A stretch of 18,488 bases of DNA, taken from NCBI GenBank assembly GCA_004356555.1, contig SMWY01000090.1, forward strand, positions 1-18,488, in the 5' to 3' direction. Under the pieces are notes generated by a model. It was not told where the DNA came from. It saw nothing but the letters and a program-made list of their open reading frames with translations, and did no database searches. Positions 1 to 6,749 of this stretch are shown here, piece by piece. Source of the stretch: Candidatus Dadabacteria bacterium (GTDB taxonomy: Bacteria > Desulfobacterota_D > UBA1144 > Nemesobacterales > UBA2774). The position numbers and the translations under genes are program-made. The stretch's first letter is position 1; every line of letters starts with the position of its first letter.

Positions 1-10
1 ACTAAATAAT

Positions 11-655
11 CTAGGGTGCCAAGCGCTCTATCAACCACTGCCCACCACTTAACAACTTGTATCTTAACCTATCATGGAGCCTGTTATCCCTGCCCTGCCA
101 AAACTCAAGGGTATCTGGAACTAATCTATATCCATTCCAATATGGCGGTCTGGGAACAGATTTATCACTATATCTATGCTCAAACTCATTAAATCTTTCC
201 TCAAGTATTTCACGATTAGGTATTACAGTGCTTTGATGAGATGCCCATGCACCTATTTGACTACCCCTTGGTCGACTCGAAAAATATTCATCTGCTTCAT
301 CATCGGACACTATATGAATCTTTCCCTCTATTCTAACCTGCCTTTCGAGTCTCCCCCACCAGAAACAAAGGGCCGCAAAAGGATTGTTGGCAAGATCATC
401 CCCCTTTTTACTTTCAGAGTTACTATAGAAAATAAAACCTGCTTGATCAAAACCCTTTAGAAGAAGCACCCTTGCTGAGGGTTTGCCATCTATTGTCGAA
501 GTGGCGAGAGTAAAAGCGTTAGGATGGATTAAATCCGCTCTGAGCGCCTCTTCATACCAAAGACGGAACTGTTCAATCGGGTCTGGACTGACGCCCTCTT
601 CTTTTAACTCATATAATCCAAATTGTTTATTAAGCGTATCTTCAGAATTGCTCAT
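11..655 (-). CDS. pdxH: pyridoxine/pyridoxamine 5'-phosphate oxidase
   Basis: This 214-residue protein oxidises pyridoxine or pyridoxamine 5'-phosphate to pyridoxal 5'-phosphate with FMN and oxygen, in the cytosolic vitamin B6 salvage and synthesis pathway. Its length is close to the 218 residues of the E. coli enzyme. The FMN-binding split-barrel motif RVLLLKGF sits at 62-69. The substrate residues known from E. coli appear at a steady offset of five: K67, Y124, R128, S132, R192 and H194, within RPRGSQIGAWAS (128-139) and NRLHDR (191-196). The family C-terminus W-L-I-E-R-L-A-P is present, so the gene is complete although it ends only 10 bases from the window edge. Its ATG overlaps the stop of the upstream epimerase gene (ATGA), which suggests translational coupling. 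The family assignment is firm. Confidence 0.96.
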   Translation of the reverse strand: MSNSEDTLNKQFGLYELKEEGVSPDPIEQFRLWYEEALRADLIHPNAFTLATSTIDGKPSARVLLLKGFDQAGFIFYSNSESKKGDDLANNPFAALCFWWGRLERQVRIEGKIHIVSDDEADEYFSSRPRGSQIGAWASHQSTVIPNREILEERFNEFEHRYSDKSVPRPPYWNGYRLVPDTLEFWQGRDNRLHDRLRYKLLSGGQWLIERLAP

Positions 656-1560
656 TTACTTGTTTTTAAAATACTATTTAGTGTTTGCTGTAATTCAGGG
701 TACTTGAATTTATATCCTGAATCTAATAATTTTTGAGGCTTTACACGGGCACTTGAAAGCATTGTCTCATCCGCCATTTCCCCAAGTAGTGCCCGGGCTG
801 CAAAAGCAGGTAGTGGAAGTATAGTTGGGCGGTTAAGTACTCTACCAAGGGCAAACGTAAACTCACTATTCGTAACAGGATTTGGAGCGACAGCATTTAC
901 GGGCCCTTTTAAATCCTCATTTCTGAGTAGATAATAAATTATTCCAATAAGGTCATCAATAGCAATCCAGCTCCAATACTGTTTCCCCCCCCCTATCTTT
1001 CCGCCAAGACCTATCCTAAAGGGCAGAAGCATCTTTTCAAGGGCGCCACCATCTAAACCCAGCACCATGCCTATACGGAGGTTTAATACGCGTATACCGG
1101 CGTCATTTGCAGCCTCGGTGGCATTCTCCCACTTTATGCTCACATCTGCCAGAAAGCCCTCTCCTGGAGTGCTTTCCTCGCTCAGAATTTCATCTCCTCT
1201 ATTTCCATAATAACCAATCGCAGAAGCCGAGATTAATACTTTTGGTTTTTTATTAAGCTTTGCCAGTGACTCTGATAGCAGTTTAGTCCCCAATACTCTA
1301 CTGTTCTCTATTTTTGCCTTTTTATGATCCGTCCATCTTCCTACAATATTCTCACCTGCAAGATGGACCACCGCATCAAGATCTTGAAGTGATTCAAGTT
1401 CTATTTCACCTTTTGCGGGATTCCAATAGACCTGATCGTCCGAAGAACCCGTTAGTGATCTTGTAAGTTTTATAACCTTATAACCTTTCTCAAGCAGAAG
1501 CTCCGTTAAATGAGTTCCTACAAAACCACTGGCTCCGGAAATAAGAACATTCTTTGACAT
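652..1560 (-). CDS. TIGR01777/YfcH-family NAD(P)-binding epimerase-like protein
   Basis: This 302-residue protein is an extended short-chain dehydrogenase of the TIGR01777 (YfcH, human SDR39U1) family. The N-terminal Rossmann motif GASGFVG lies at residues 9-15. Further family marks are VVHLAGENIVGRW, then SASAIGYYGNRGDE, and a C-terminal DUF1731-like segment ending in SGYKFKYPELQQTL. No physiological substrate is established for the family, so only a cytosolic NAD(P)-dependent sugar epimerase or reductase type can be inferred. The start ATG has no recognisable SD: the bases just upstream read AATCCTATAAA. The gap to the preceding oxidoreductase gene is 56 nt and looks featureless. The stop overlaps the pdxH start by 4 nt, so these two are probably one transcription unit. 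Confidence 0.9.
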   Translation of the reverse strand: MSKNVLISGASGFVGTHLTELLLEKGYKVIKLTRSLTGSSDDQVYWNPAKGEIELESLQDLDAVVHLAGENIVGRWTDHKKAKIENSRVLGTKLLSESLAKLNKKPKVLISASAIGYYGNRGDEILSEESTPGEGFLADVSIKWENATEAANDAGIRVLNLRIGMVLGLDGGALEKMLLPFRIGLGGKIGGGKQYWSWIAIDDLIGIIYYLLRNEDLKGPVNAVAPNPVTNSEFTFALGRVLNRPTILPLPAFAARALLGEMADETMLSSARVKPQKLLDSGYKFKYPELQQTLNSILKTSK

Positions 1561-1616
1561 TTTATAGGATTAAGAATAGCACAGCGAATGATTTAGGGAA
1601 TATATAACTAACTAAA

Positions 1617-2630
1617 CTATTGGCCAAATGTATCTAAGATTGCATCTTGAAAGCCCTTAACTTCTTGGAAATCTAAATAATAATGAGGCGCGCTTAATAT
1701 GGGAAGATCTATATACTCTCTATATTCGTCAATCTTATTTCTACATTCTGAAGCTGATCCGACCACAGCAAACGTATTAACCATATCATCGCTAACACTT
1801 TTAATCATTTTTTTAATATCACGATTCAAAAAAGCAGCCCTTACTTTTTCTACCTCGTTTTCAAATCCATGGAGCTTAAATGGGGGTTGATAAGTTTTGA
1901 CAGTAGCATAAAAAGCAATTGTGGCTCGTGCAGCCTCTAGCGCCTCTTTTTTGTTCTCAGATATAGCGCAAGTAATAATGGAGCACGATTTAAAATTATC
2001 CCTTGCTCGCCCGGAATTCTGAAGCCCTTTTGCAATGCTTTTATAGGCGACTTCTCTTATATATCTCAAAGAACATACTACATGGCCCAAGTAGCCGTCT
2101 GCTACCTCCCCTGCTGCACTTATCATATTACTTCCGACGCCGGCTAAATATATCGGGATTCTATCCCTGAACGGTTTAAAAGCCCTGTGATATCCTTTAG
2201 TAGAGATATCATAGTACTCACCTTTATAGGACAAAGGGTTCCCTAGATGCACTCCTGAGGTCATAAGCCTTATTAACTCAATGCACTCTTTTATCCTCGT
2301 TACAGGTTTCCCGTGATTTAGGCCGTGCCACATCTCATTTGTACGTTTTGCTCCTGTGCCCAACCCGAGTATCAATCTCCCGTTTGATATTTCATCTACG
2401 TCAAGTGCTGTAAGAGAGGTAATCAGGGGGCTTCTGACAAAAGCAAGCGCTACTGCAGTTCCAAGTTTAATCTTTTGAGTCGAATGTGCTACTGCTGAGA
2501 GTTGTTGAAAGGAGGTTCTATAAAGCTCCGTTGCCCAAACAGAATCGAAATTAGCCTCTTCCGCTTGTTTGGCTAAGAGGACAAGATCCGAAATATTATT
2601 TGCATCTAAAATTAATCCGACTGCTTTCAC
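1617..2630 (-). CDS. luciferase-like (LLM class) flavin- or F420-dependent oxidoreductase
   Basis: This 337-residue protein belongs to the luciferase-like monooxygenase superfamily, which folds as a TIM barrel and uses FMN or coenzyme F420. The N-terminus (GLILDANN, then FDSVWATE), the strand KIKLGTAVALAFVRSP, the segment ISNGRLILGLGTGAKRTNE near residue 95, and IPIYLAGVGSNMISAAGEVADGYLGH are typical of F420-type members related to methylenetetrahydromethanopterin reductase. The cofactor and substrate cannot be told from sequence alone. The start is GTG; the best SD candidate is AAGGATGG about 13 nt upstream, which is far. The gene follows rplQ by 126 bases, with a terminator hairpin between them, so it probably heads a separate unit with the epimerase gene and pdxH. 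Confidence 0.85.
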   Translation of the reverse strand: MKAVGLILDANNISDLVLLAKQAEEANFDSVWATELYRTSFQQLSAVAHSTQKIKLGTAVALAFVRSPLITSLTALDVDEISNGRLILGLGTGAKRTNEMWHGLNHGKPVTRIKECIELIRLMTSGVHLGNPLSYKGEYYDISTKGYHRAFKPFRDRIPIYLAGVGSNMISAAGEVADGYLGHVVCSLRYIREVAYKSIAKGLQNSGRARDNFKSCSIITCAISENKKEALEAARATIAFYATVKTYQPPFKLHGFENEVEKVRAAFLNRDIKKMIKSVSDDMVNTFAVVGSASECRNKIDEYREYIDLPILSAPHYYLDFQEVKGFQDAILDTFGQ

Positions 2631-2657
2631 GTATCTCTATCCATCCTTAAAACTACC

Positions 2658-2686
2658 ATAAAAACAAAGGCGACCCATGGGCCGCC
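2658..2686 (-). terminator. likely intrinsic terminator after rplQ
   Basis: Read on the minus strand, GGCGGCC and GGTCGCC flank a CATG loop. This gives a 7-bp GC-rich stem with one G-T pair, followed directly by TTTGTTTTTA. The T-tract is present only on the minus strand, so it would stop transcripts coming from rplQ, about 70 nt past the rplQ stop codon. It separates the ribosomal cluster from the three metabolic genes. Confidence 0.75.
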
Positions 2687-2725
2687 CGTTGATAAGCAAG
2701 TTCAATCTACAGATATAGTTTATAT

Positions 2726-2754
2726 ATTATCAGCTTTTTATTTTTTATTTTGAA
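2726..2754 (-). promoter_or_regulatory. possible sigma-70 promoter between rplQ and the oxidoreductase
   Basis: On the minus strand TTCAAA (2749-2754) and GATAAT (2726-2731) are separated by exactly 17 nt. They match the -35 consensus at 4 of 6 and the -10 consensus at 5 of 6 positions. This is in the only sizeable gap that could hold a promoter for the downstream genes. The region is extremely AT-rich, so chance matches are likely. It also lies upstream of the terminator hairpin, so a transcript starting here would have to read through it. Confidence 0.25.
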
Positions 2755-2756
2755 TA

Positions 2757-3725
2757 CTATTCGTCTTCTTTCTTTTCAGTTTCTTTATCTTCTTCCACTT
2801 CAGAATTATCTTCAGCTTGTTCTTCTGAAGATTCTTCCGCCTTAGCTTTTACCTGCTCTTCTGGCTGTGCTTCAGCTTCCTCCGAAACCTCTTGGGCTTT
2901 AGCCTCAGGGGCATCAGATGATTCTTCTTGGGCCTCTGGAGTTTCTTCCGCTTCCGCCGCTGAAGGCTCTTTTACCTTTTCTTCTTCAAGAGTTTCTTCA
3001 GGCCCCGTCTCAGCTGCAGGTTCACTTTCAACTTCTGGTGCTTCCTCCGAAACCTCTTGGGTTTTAGCATCAGGGGCATCAGATGATTCTTGGGCTTCTG
3101 GAGCTTCTTCCGCTTCTGCTGTAGGTTCTTCTTCTGCCATTGCTTTAGGCTCCGTTTCTTCTTCTGAAATCTCTATAGTTTCAGCTACAGCCGCAGCTTC
3201 AGCTGCCAAGACTTCCGGAGTTTTCTTTTCTTCCTCATCGATTAACCCAAGCTCTTCCGCTGACTCTTTTTTAGAACTCTTAACTTTAGCAGAGCCGGCT
3301 TTTGCAGTAGCTTTAGGTTTTTGCTTCTTAGGAGCAGCTTTGGCTTTCTTTTTCTTCTTCGGCTTATATTCTTCTTCAACCAGTTCAATAATAGAAATTG
3401 GGGTGTTATCTCCCCTTCTAAAACCTAACTTTGTTATTCTCGTATAACCGCCGGGACGATCCTTAAACCTCTCAGCAAGCTCCTCAAAAAGTTTTCTTAG
3501 TACTTCATTATCCCTTATATAAGCTCCCGCTTGCCTTCTTTTATGAAGAGTCCCCTGCTTAGCCATGGTGATCATCTTCTCGGCAACTCTTCTAATTTCT
3601 TTGGCTCTAGTATCAGTTGTCTTCAATTTGTCATTTCGAAACAAATCGGTAACCATATTGCGAAGCATAGATTTTCTATGTTTAGTTGTAACTCCGAGTT
3701 TTCGTCCTATTCTTTTATGTCTCAT
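2757..3725 (-). CDS. rplQ: 50S ribosomal protein L17 with long disordered C-terminal tail
   Basis: Residues 1-120 are a complete L17 (start MRHKRIGRKLG, core KHRKSMLRNMVTDLF, end GDNTPISIIELVEEE), a 50S protein near the exit tunnel. E. coli L17 is 127 residues; this one is 322. Residues 121-154 are a basic stretch rich in Lys and Ala. Residues 155-322 are dominated by Glu, Ala, Ser and Pro, with no Cys, Trp, Tyr or Phe, so they are probably intrinsically disordered. Two near-identical blocks of about 27 residues occur in the tail (about 205-231 and 259-285). The reading frame is unbroken, so this is an extension and not a frameshift. It is the last gene of the alpha block, 29 nt after rpoA, with SD GGAG at a 9-nt spacing. 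Confidence 0.96.
   Translation of the reverse strand: MRHKRIGRKLGVTTKHRKSMLRNMVTDLFRNDKLKTTDTRAKEIRRVAEKMITMAKQGTLHKRRQAGAYIRDNEVLRKLFEELAERFKDRPGGYTRITKLGFRRGDNTPISIIELVEEEYKPKKKKKAKAAPKKQKPKATAKAGSAKVKSSKKESAEELGLIDEEEKKTPEVLAAEAAAVAETIEISEEETEPKAMAEEEPTAEAEEAPEAQESSDAPDAKTQEVSEEAPEVESEPAAETGPEETLEEEKVKEPSAAEAEETPEAQEESSDAPEAKAQEVSEEAEAQPEEQVKAKAEESSEEQAEDNSEVEEDKETEKKEDE
2876..2971 (-). repeat. L17 tail repeat, copy B (C-terminal copy)
   Basis: This 96-nt block closely matches 3041-3130, apart from scattered substitutions and two in-frame 3-nt length differences. It encodes AEETPEAQEESSDAPEAK and then AQEVSEEAEA. High identity in synonymous positions points to a duplication of DNA and not just similar composition. 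Confidence 0.85.
3041..3130 (-). repeat. L17 tail repeat, copy A (N-terminal copy)
   Basis: This 90-nt block pairs with 2876-2971. It encodes AEEAPEAQESSDAPDAK followed by TQEVSEEAPE. About 70 bases lie between the two copies, and both are read in the rplQ frame. Confidence 0.85.
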
Positions 3726-3754
3726 CTTCTAATCTCCAAATTGCTCGCAAAAAA

Positions 3755-4804
3755 TTATTGAGAAACTAATCTCTCACTGCGTTTTGCTTTCTCCGCATCG
3801 AACACATCTTGGTCAATGGTAAGTCCAAGACCAAGACCCATTTCCTCCAGCCTTTCTCTAATTTCAAATAAAGATCTTTTACCAAAATTTTCTAAATTGA
3901 GTAAATCATCCTCACTTTTCTGTATTAAATCTCCTGCATATTCTATATTTGCTTTTCTCAGACAGTTAAGAGATCTTGCAGAAAGGTCCATTTCCTCAAT
4001 TGTATTAAATAGTATTTCTTCAGTTCCCCTAATTTCCTGTTTCTCTTCACTTTCGGGTTCTTCGTCAACTTCTAATTCATCAAAATTGATAAATATTGTA
4101 AGTTGGTTTTTCACAATTTTGGCTGCATATGCAAGAGCATCTTCAGGCAAAATAGTACCATTGGTCCAAATCTCAAGTGTAAGTCTTTGAAAATCCGTAC
4201 GCCTTCCTACTCTCGAGTTTGTAACAACATAGTTAACCTTTCTTACAGGGGAGAAGAGAGAGTCAACCGGAATAACACCAATTATAGTCTGCAGTTCTCC
4301 TCTTCTTTCAACAGGCTCATAGCCTCTTCCCATCTCCACAGTCATCTCCATTTCTAGCTTGGCACCTTCGGCCAAAGTAGCAATATGGTGATCAAGGTTT
4401 AATATTTCAACATTCTGATTAGTGATTATATCTTCTGCTTTTATATCACATTCTCCACTCGCGCTTACTGTTATGACCTGAGGTTCATATGTGTGCATCT
4501 TGAGCTCTATACCTTTAAGATTTAAAATTATCTCTATAACATCCTCTTTTACTCCAGGTATAGAGGAGAATTCGTGTAACACACCATCTATTTTAATGGA
4601 GGTAACAGCAGGGCCCTGAATAGAAGAGAGCAGTACCCTTCTAAGCGCGTTGCCTAATGTAACACCGTACCCACGTTCCAAAGGTTCGCATATAAATTTT
4701 GCGTAAAATGGAGTACTACTTTTTTCTTCCATCTCTATTTTCTTTGGTTTAATAAGGTCATGCCAATTTTTTTGAAAATCCTTTATCATGTCTTCTTCCG
4801 TCAC
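3755..4804 (-). CDS. rpoA: DNA-directed RNA polymerase subunit alpha
   Basis: Alpha dimerises to nucleate RNA polymerase, and its C-terminal domain contacts UP elements and activators. Numbering here is for the 349-residue form. The N-terminal domain carries EPLERGYGVTLGNALRR (about 40-56) and LHEFSSIPGVKEDV. The acidic linker is at about 243-260. The C-terminal domain keeps the DNA-binding residues equal to E. coli R265 and N268 (R277 and N280 in SARSLNCL) and the GKRS segment. The start is uncertain. An ATG at 4819 gives 354 residues but has no SD. The GTG at 4804 is preceded by GGAGGA with 7 nt spacing and is chosen here. An ATG at 4789 would begin MIKDFQKNWHDLIKPKK, close to relatives. 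The gene is 56 nt after rpsD. Confidence 0.96.
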   Translation of the reverse strand: MTEEDMIKDFQKNWHDLIKPKKIEMEEKSSTPFYAKFICEPLERGYGVTLGNALRRVLLSSIQGPAVTSIKIDGVLHEFSSIPGVKEDVIEIILNLKGIELKMHTYEPQVITVSASGECDIKAEDIITNQNVEILNLDHHIATLAEGAKLEMEMTVEMGRGYEPVERRGELQTIIGVIPVDSLFSPVRKVNYVVTNSRVGRRTDFQRLTLEIWTNGTILPEDALAYAAKIVKNQLTIFINFDELEVDEEPESEEKQEIRGTEEILFNTIEEMDLSARSLNCLRKANIEYAGDLIQKSEDDLLNLENFGKRSLFEIRERLEEMGLGLGLTIDQDVFDAEKAKRSERLVSQ

Positions 4805-4875
4805 CTTGTCTTCCTCCATTTTCTCAATCTAGCCATTGTTTACCCTTAAGGAACTTAACAAAAGCCTCTTTATAT

Positions 4876-5508
4876 TTACACTCTCGAATAAAATTCAACA
4901 ATAAGCTGCTCTTCAATTGGGAATGTCACGTCTTCTCTGGTAGGCAGCTTTGAAACTGAACCTACATAGTTTTCCTCATCAAGATCGAGCCATTCAGGCA
5001 CTCCCCTTCTTGATCTGAATTCCAGAGCTTCGTGTATCCTTTTCAATTTCTTGCTCTTTTCCCTTACTTCAATCTTATCACCTTCATTAACCAGGTAAGA
5101 TGGGATATTTACTACTGAACCGTTAACAAGTATATGTTTGTGGCCAACTAGTTGTCTGGCGTCACTGCGGGAGCTGCCAAAACAAAGGCGATAGACTACG
5201 TTATCGAGCCTTCTTTCTAAAAACGATAGCAAAATGGATCCTGTAACGCCTTTAATTTTTGAAGATTTCATAAAATATTTCTTAAATTGCTTTTCCCTAA
5301 GGCCATACATCCTTTTTACTTTTTGTTTTTCTCTTAGTCTTACCCCAAATTCCGAGAATTTGCTCCGGAACTTTCCATGTTCCCCGGGAACTTGATCCGG
5401 CCTTTTCTCAATGGCAGTTTTACCGTTATAGCTACGTTCCCCTTTAAGAAAGAGGTTAACTCCTTCTCTTCGTGAAAGTCTATCTGTTGGCCCAGTGTAT
5501 CTTCCCAT
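4876..5508 (-). CDS. rpsD: 30S ribosomal protein S4, cysteine-less variant
   Basis: S4 is a primary 16S-binding protein that starts assembly of the 30S body. The 210 residues match the family throughout, including VRLREKQKVKRMYG, the S4 RNA-binding domain ERRLDNVVYRL...ARQLVGHKHILVNG, and the end EEQLIVEFYSR. The N-terminus aligns without gaps to the Thermus zinc form, but the four zinc cysteines at 9, 12, 26 and 31 are D9, S12, S26 and T31 here. A strong SD (AAGGAGG) lies 62 nt downstream of rpsK. In E. coli S4 represses the alpha operon; no such leader structure was identified here. Confidence 0.98.
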   Translation of the reverse strand: MGRYTGPTDRLSRREGVNLFLKGERSYNGKTAIEKRPDQVPGEHGKFRSKFSEFGVRLREKQKVKRMYGLREKQFKKYFMKSSKIKGVTGSILLSFLERRLDNVVYRLCFGSSRSDARQLVGHKHILVNGSVVNIPSYLVNEGDKIEVREKSKKLKRIHEALEFRSRRGVPEWLDLDEENYVGSVSKLPTREDVTFPIEEQLIVEFYSRV

Positions 5509-5570
5509 GTACTATAAAACCTCCTTAAATTCTGCTAAAACAAACTTCACAGCTTATCTGCACGCAATTG

Positions 5571-5957
5571 TTAAACCCTACGCCTTCCGGGTGGTCTGCA
5601 ACCATTATGAGGAATAGGTGTTACATCCCTTATAAATGTTATTTTTAGTCCCGAAGCCTGTATTGATCTTATTGCAGGCTCTCTTCCCGGACCTGGTCCT
5701 TTTACATATACGGACACGCTCTTCATGCCGACAGCGGCAGCTTTCTTAGCCGCATCTTCAGCAGCAATCTGGGCAGCAAATGGGGTACCTTTACGTGTCC
5801 CCTTAAAACCTTTCATTCCGCCGCTCGACCACGCAACAACATTACCGCTTGTATCGCTTATAGTAATTAGAGTATTATTAAAGGTGGCTTTAATATTTAT
5901 AACCCCTTGTTCTACAAATTTCTTAGCTTTCTTTTTACCACTTTTTTTAGTAGCCAT
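5571..5957 (-). CDS. rpsK: 30S ribosomal protein S11
   Basis: S11 sits on the 30S platform and helps shape the mRNA exit region near the Shine-Dalgarno helix. At 128 residues it is about the E. coli length (129). Conserved parts are INIKATFNNTLITI, GTRKGTPFAAQ, VYVKGPGPGREPAIR and the C-terminal HNGCRPP. The C-terminal tail reads CRPPGRRRV, with Gly where most bacteria have Lys. The Asn-Gly pair, which forms isoaspartate in E. coli S11, is kept. SD GGAG precedes the ATG at a 7-nt spacing. The gene is 20 nt after rpsM. Confidence 0.98.
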   Translation of the reverse strand: MATKKSGKKKAKKFVEQGVINIKATFNNTLITISDTSGNVVAWSSGGMKGFKGTRKGTPFAAQIAAEDAAKKAAAVGMKSVSVYVKGPGPGREPAIRSIQASGLKITFIRDVTPIPHNGCRPPGRRRV

Positions 5958-5977
5958 TGCTTATCTCCGGTAAATGA

Positions 5978-6358
5978 TTATTTGCCAGCCTTTTTCTTCT
6001 TCGCAATTGCAGTTCCACGAGGACCTTTCCGAGTTCTGGCGTTAGATTTGGTTTTTTGACCTCTCGATGGAAGCCCGATTCTATGCCTAATACCTCTATA
6101 GCATCCTATTTCAACCAGACGTCTTATATTGGATTTAACCTCTTGTCTAAGTTCGCCCTCAACTGAATATTTATTCTCAAGTATATCCCTTATAGCAGCA
6201 ATATTCTGGTCTGTAAGGTCCTTTGACTTAGTATTTATATCAATATTAGCTTCACTTAATATTTGATTAGATATTACTTTGCCAACACCATAAATATATG
6301 TAAGCCCTATTTCAATTCTCTTCTCTAACGGAATATCGACACCAGCAATTCTAGGCAT
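5978..6358 (-). CDS. rpsM: 30S ribosomal protein S13
   Basis: S13 lies in the 30S head, touches the P-site tRNA through its basic tail, and forms bridges to the 50S. The 126 residues begin MPRIAGVDIPLEKRIEIGLTYIYG and carry RRLVEIGCYRGIRHRIGLP and the NARTRKGPRG tail signature. The protein ends in a Lys-rich stretch (AIAKKKKAGK). It opens the alpha block, 12 nt after rpmJ, with SD AGGAG. Confidence 0.98.
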   Translation of the reverse strand: MPRIAGVDIPLEKRIEIGLTYIYGVGKVISNQILSEANIDINTKSKDLTDQNIAAIRDILENKYSVEGELRQEVKSNIRRLVEIGCYRGIRHRIGLPSRGQKTKSNARTRKGPRGTAIAKKKKAGK

Positions 6359-6370
6359 TTTTCTCTCCTT

Positions 6371-6484
6371 CTACCCTTGCTTCTGTTTATGTCTTTTATT
6401 AGTGCAGATTACTCGAACCACACCTTTTCTTTTAATTATTCTACATTTATCGCAAATCTTTTTTACGGAAGCTCTAACTTTCAA
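6371..6484 (-). CDS. rpmJ: 50S ribosomal protein L36, zinc form, TTG start
   Basis: This 37-residue protein begins MKVRASVKKICDKCRIIK and ends RHKQKQG, which is L36. The zinc ligands C11, C14, C27 and H32 are all kept, so it is the zinc-binding form. The start codon is TTG, supported by AGGGAGG at 6493-6499 and by the exact family N-terminus. It lies between infA (24 nt) and rpsM (12 nt), the standard position. Confidence 0.96.
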   Translation of the reverse strand: MKVRASVKKICDKCRIIKRKGVVRVICTNKRHKQKQG

Positions 6485-6492
6485 CTTTATAA

Positions 6493-6499
6493 CCTCCCT
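6493..6499 (-). promoter_or_regulatory. Shine-Dalgarno site setting the TTG start of rpmJ
   Basis: AGGGAGG on the minus strand lies 8 nt upstream of the TTG at 6484. There is no in-frame ATG that would give the conserved L36 N-terminus, so this site fixes the start. Confidence 0.85.
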
Positions 6500-6508
6500 A
6501 CTAAAAAC

Positions 6509-6736
6509 TTATTTTCTCAATCTATAGGTAATTCTACCCTTTGAAAGATCATATGGTGATAGTTCAAGCTTCACCTTATCCCCGGTCAGAATACGAATAA
6601 ATCGAGTCCTCATTTTACCAGACACATATGCTAAAACCTCGTGCCCCTTTCCCCCGTCAACCTCTACTCTAAACATAGCATTAGGAAGCGCTTCAATTAC
6701 TGTGCCTTCAAACTCTATTCTTTCTTCTTTAGCCAT
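6509..6736 (-). CDS. infA: translation initiation factor IF-1
   Basis: IF-1 binds the 30S A site during initiation and works with IF-2 and IF-3. The 75 residues form one S1-like OB fold: MAKEERIEFEGTVIEALPNA, then FRVEVDGG, and GDKVKLELSPYDLSKGRITYR. E. coli IF-1 is 72 residues. It lies between map (13 nt) and rpmJ (24 nt), as in many non-enteric bacteria. SD GGGAG lies a few nt before the ATG. Confidence 0.98.
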   Translation of the reverse strand: MAKEERIEFEGTVIEALPNAMFRVEVDGGKGHEVLAYVSGKMRTRFIRILTGDKVKLELSPYDLSKGRITYRLRK

Positions 6737-6749
6737 ATGCTCCCTATTG

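Noticed and set aside
176..460. Plus-strand open frames such as 176-460, 3816-4190, 8729-9070 and 17413-17733
   Set aside because: Each lies opposite a strongly conserved gene, has no family resemblance and no convincing SD; they are shadows of the minus-strand genes.
2641..2756. A tRNA or small RNA in the largest intergenic gap
   Set aside because: No cloverleaf or conserved tRNA bases are seen; the only structured element is the terminator hairpin.
2757..3265. The acidic tail of L17 as a separate fused gene or a frameshift artefact
   Set aside because: The frame runs without a stop from the L17 core, the tail repeats are in frame, and no known domain is visible; an extension explains it better than a fusion.
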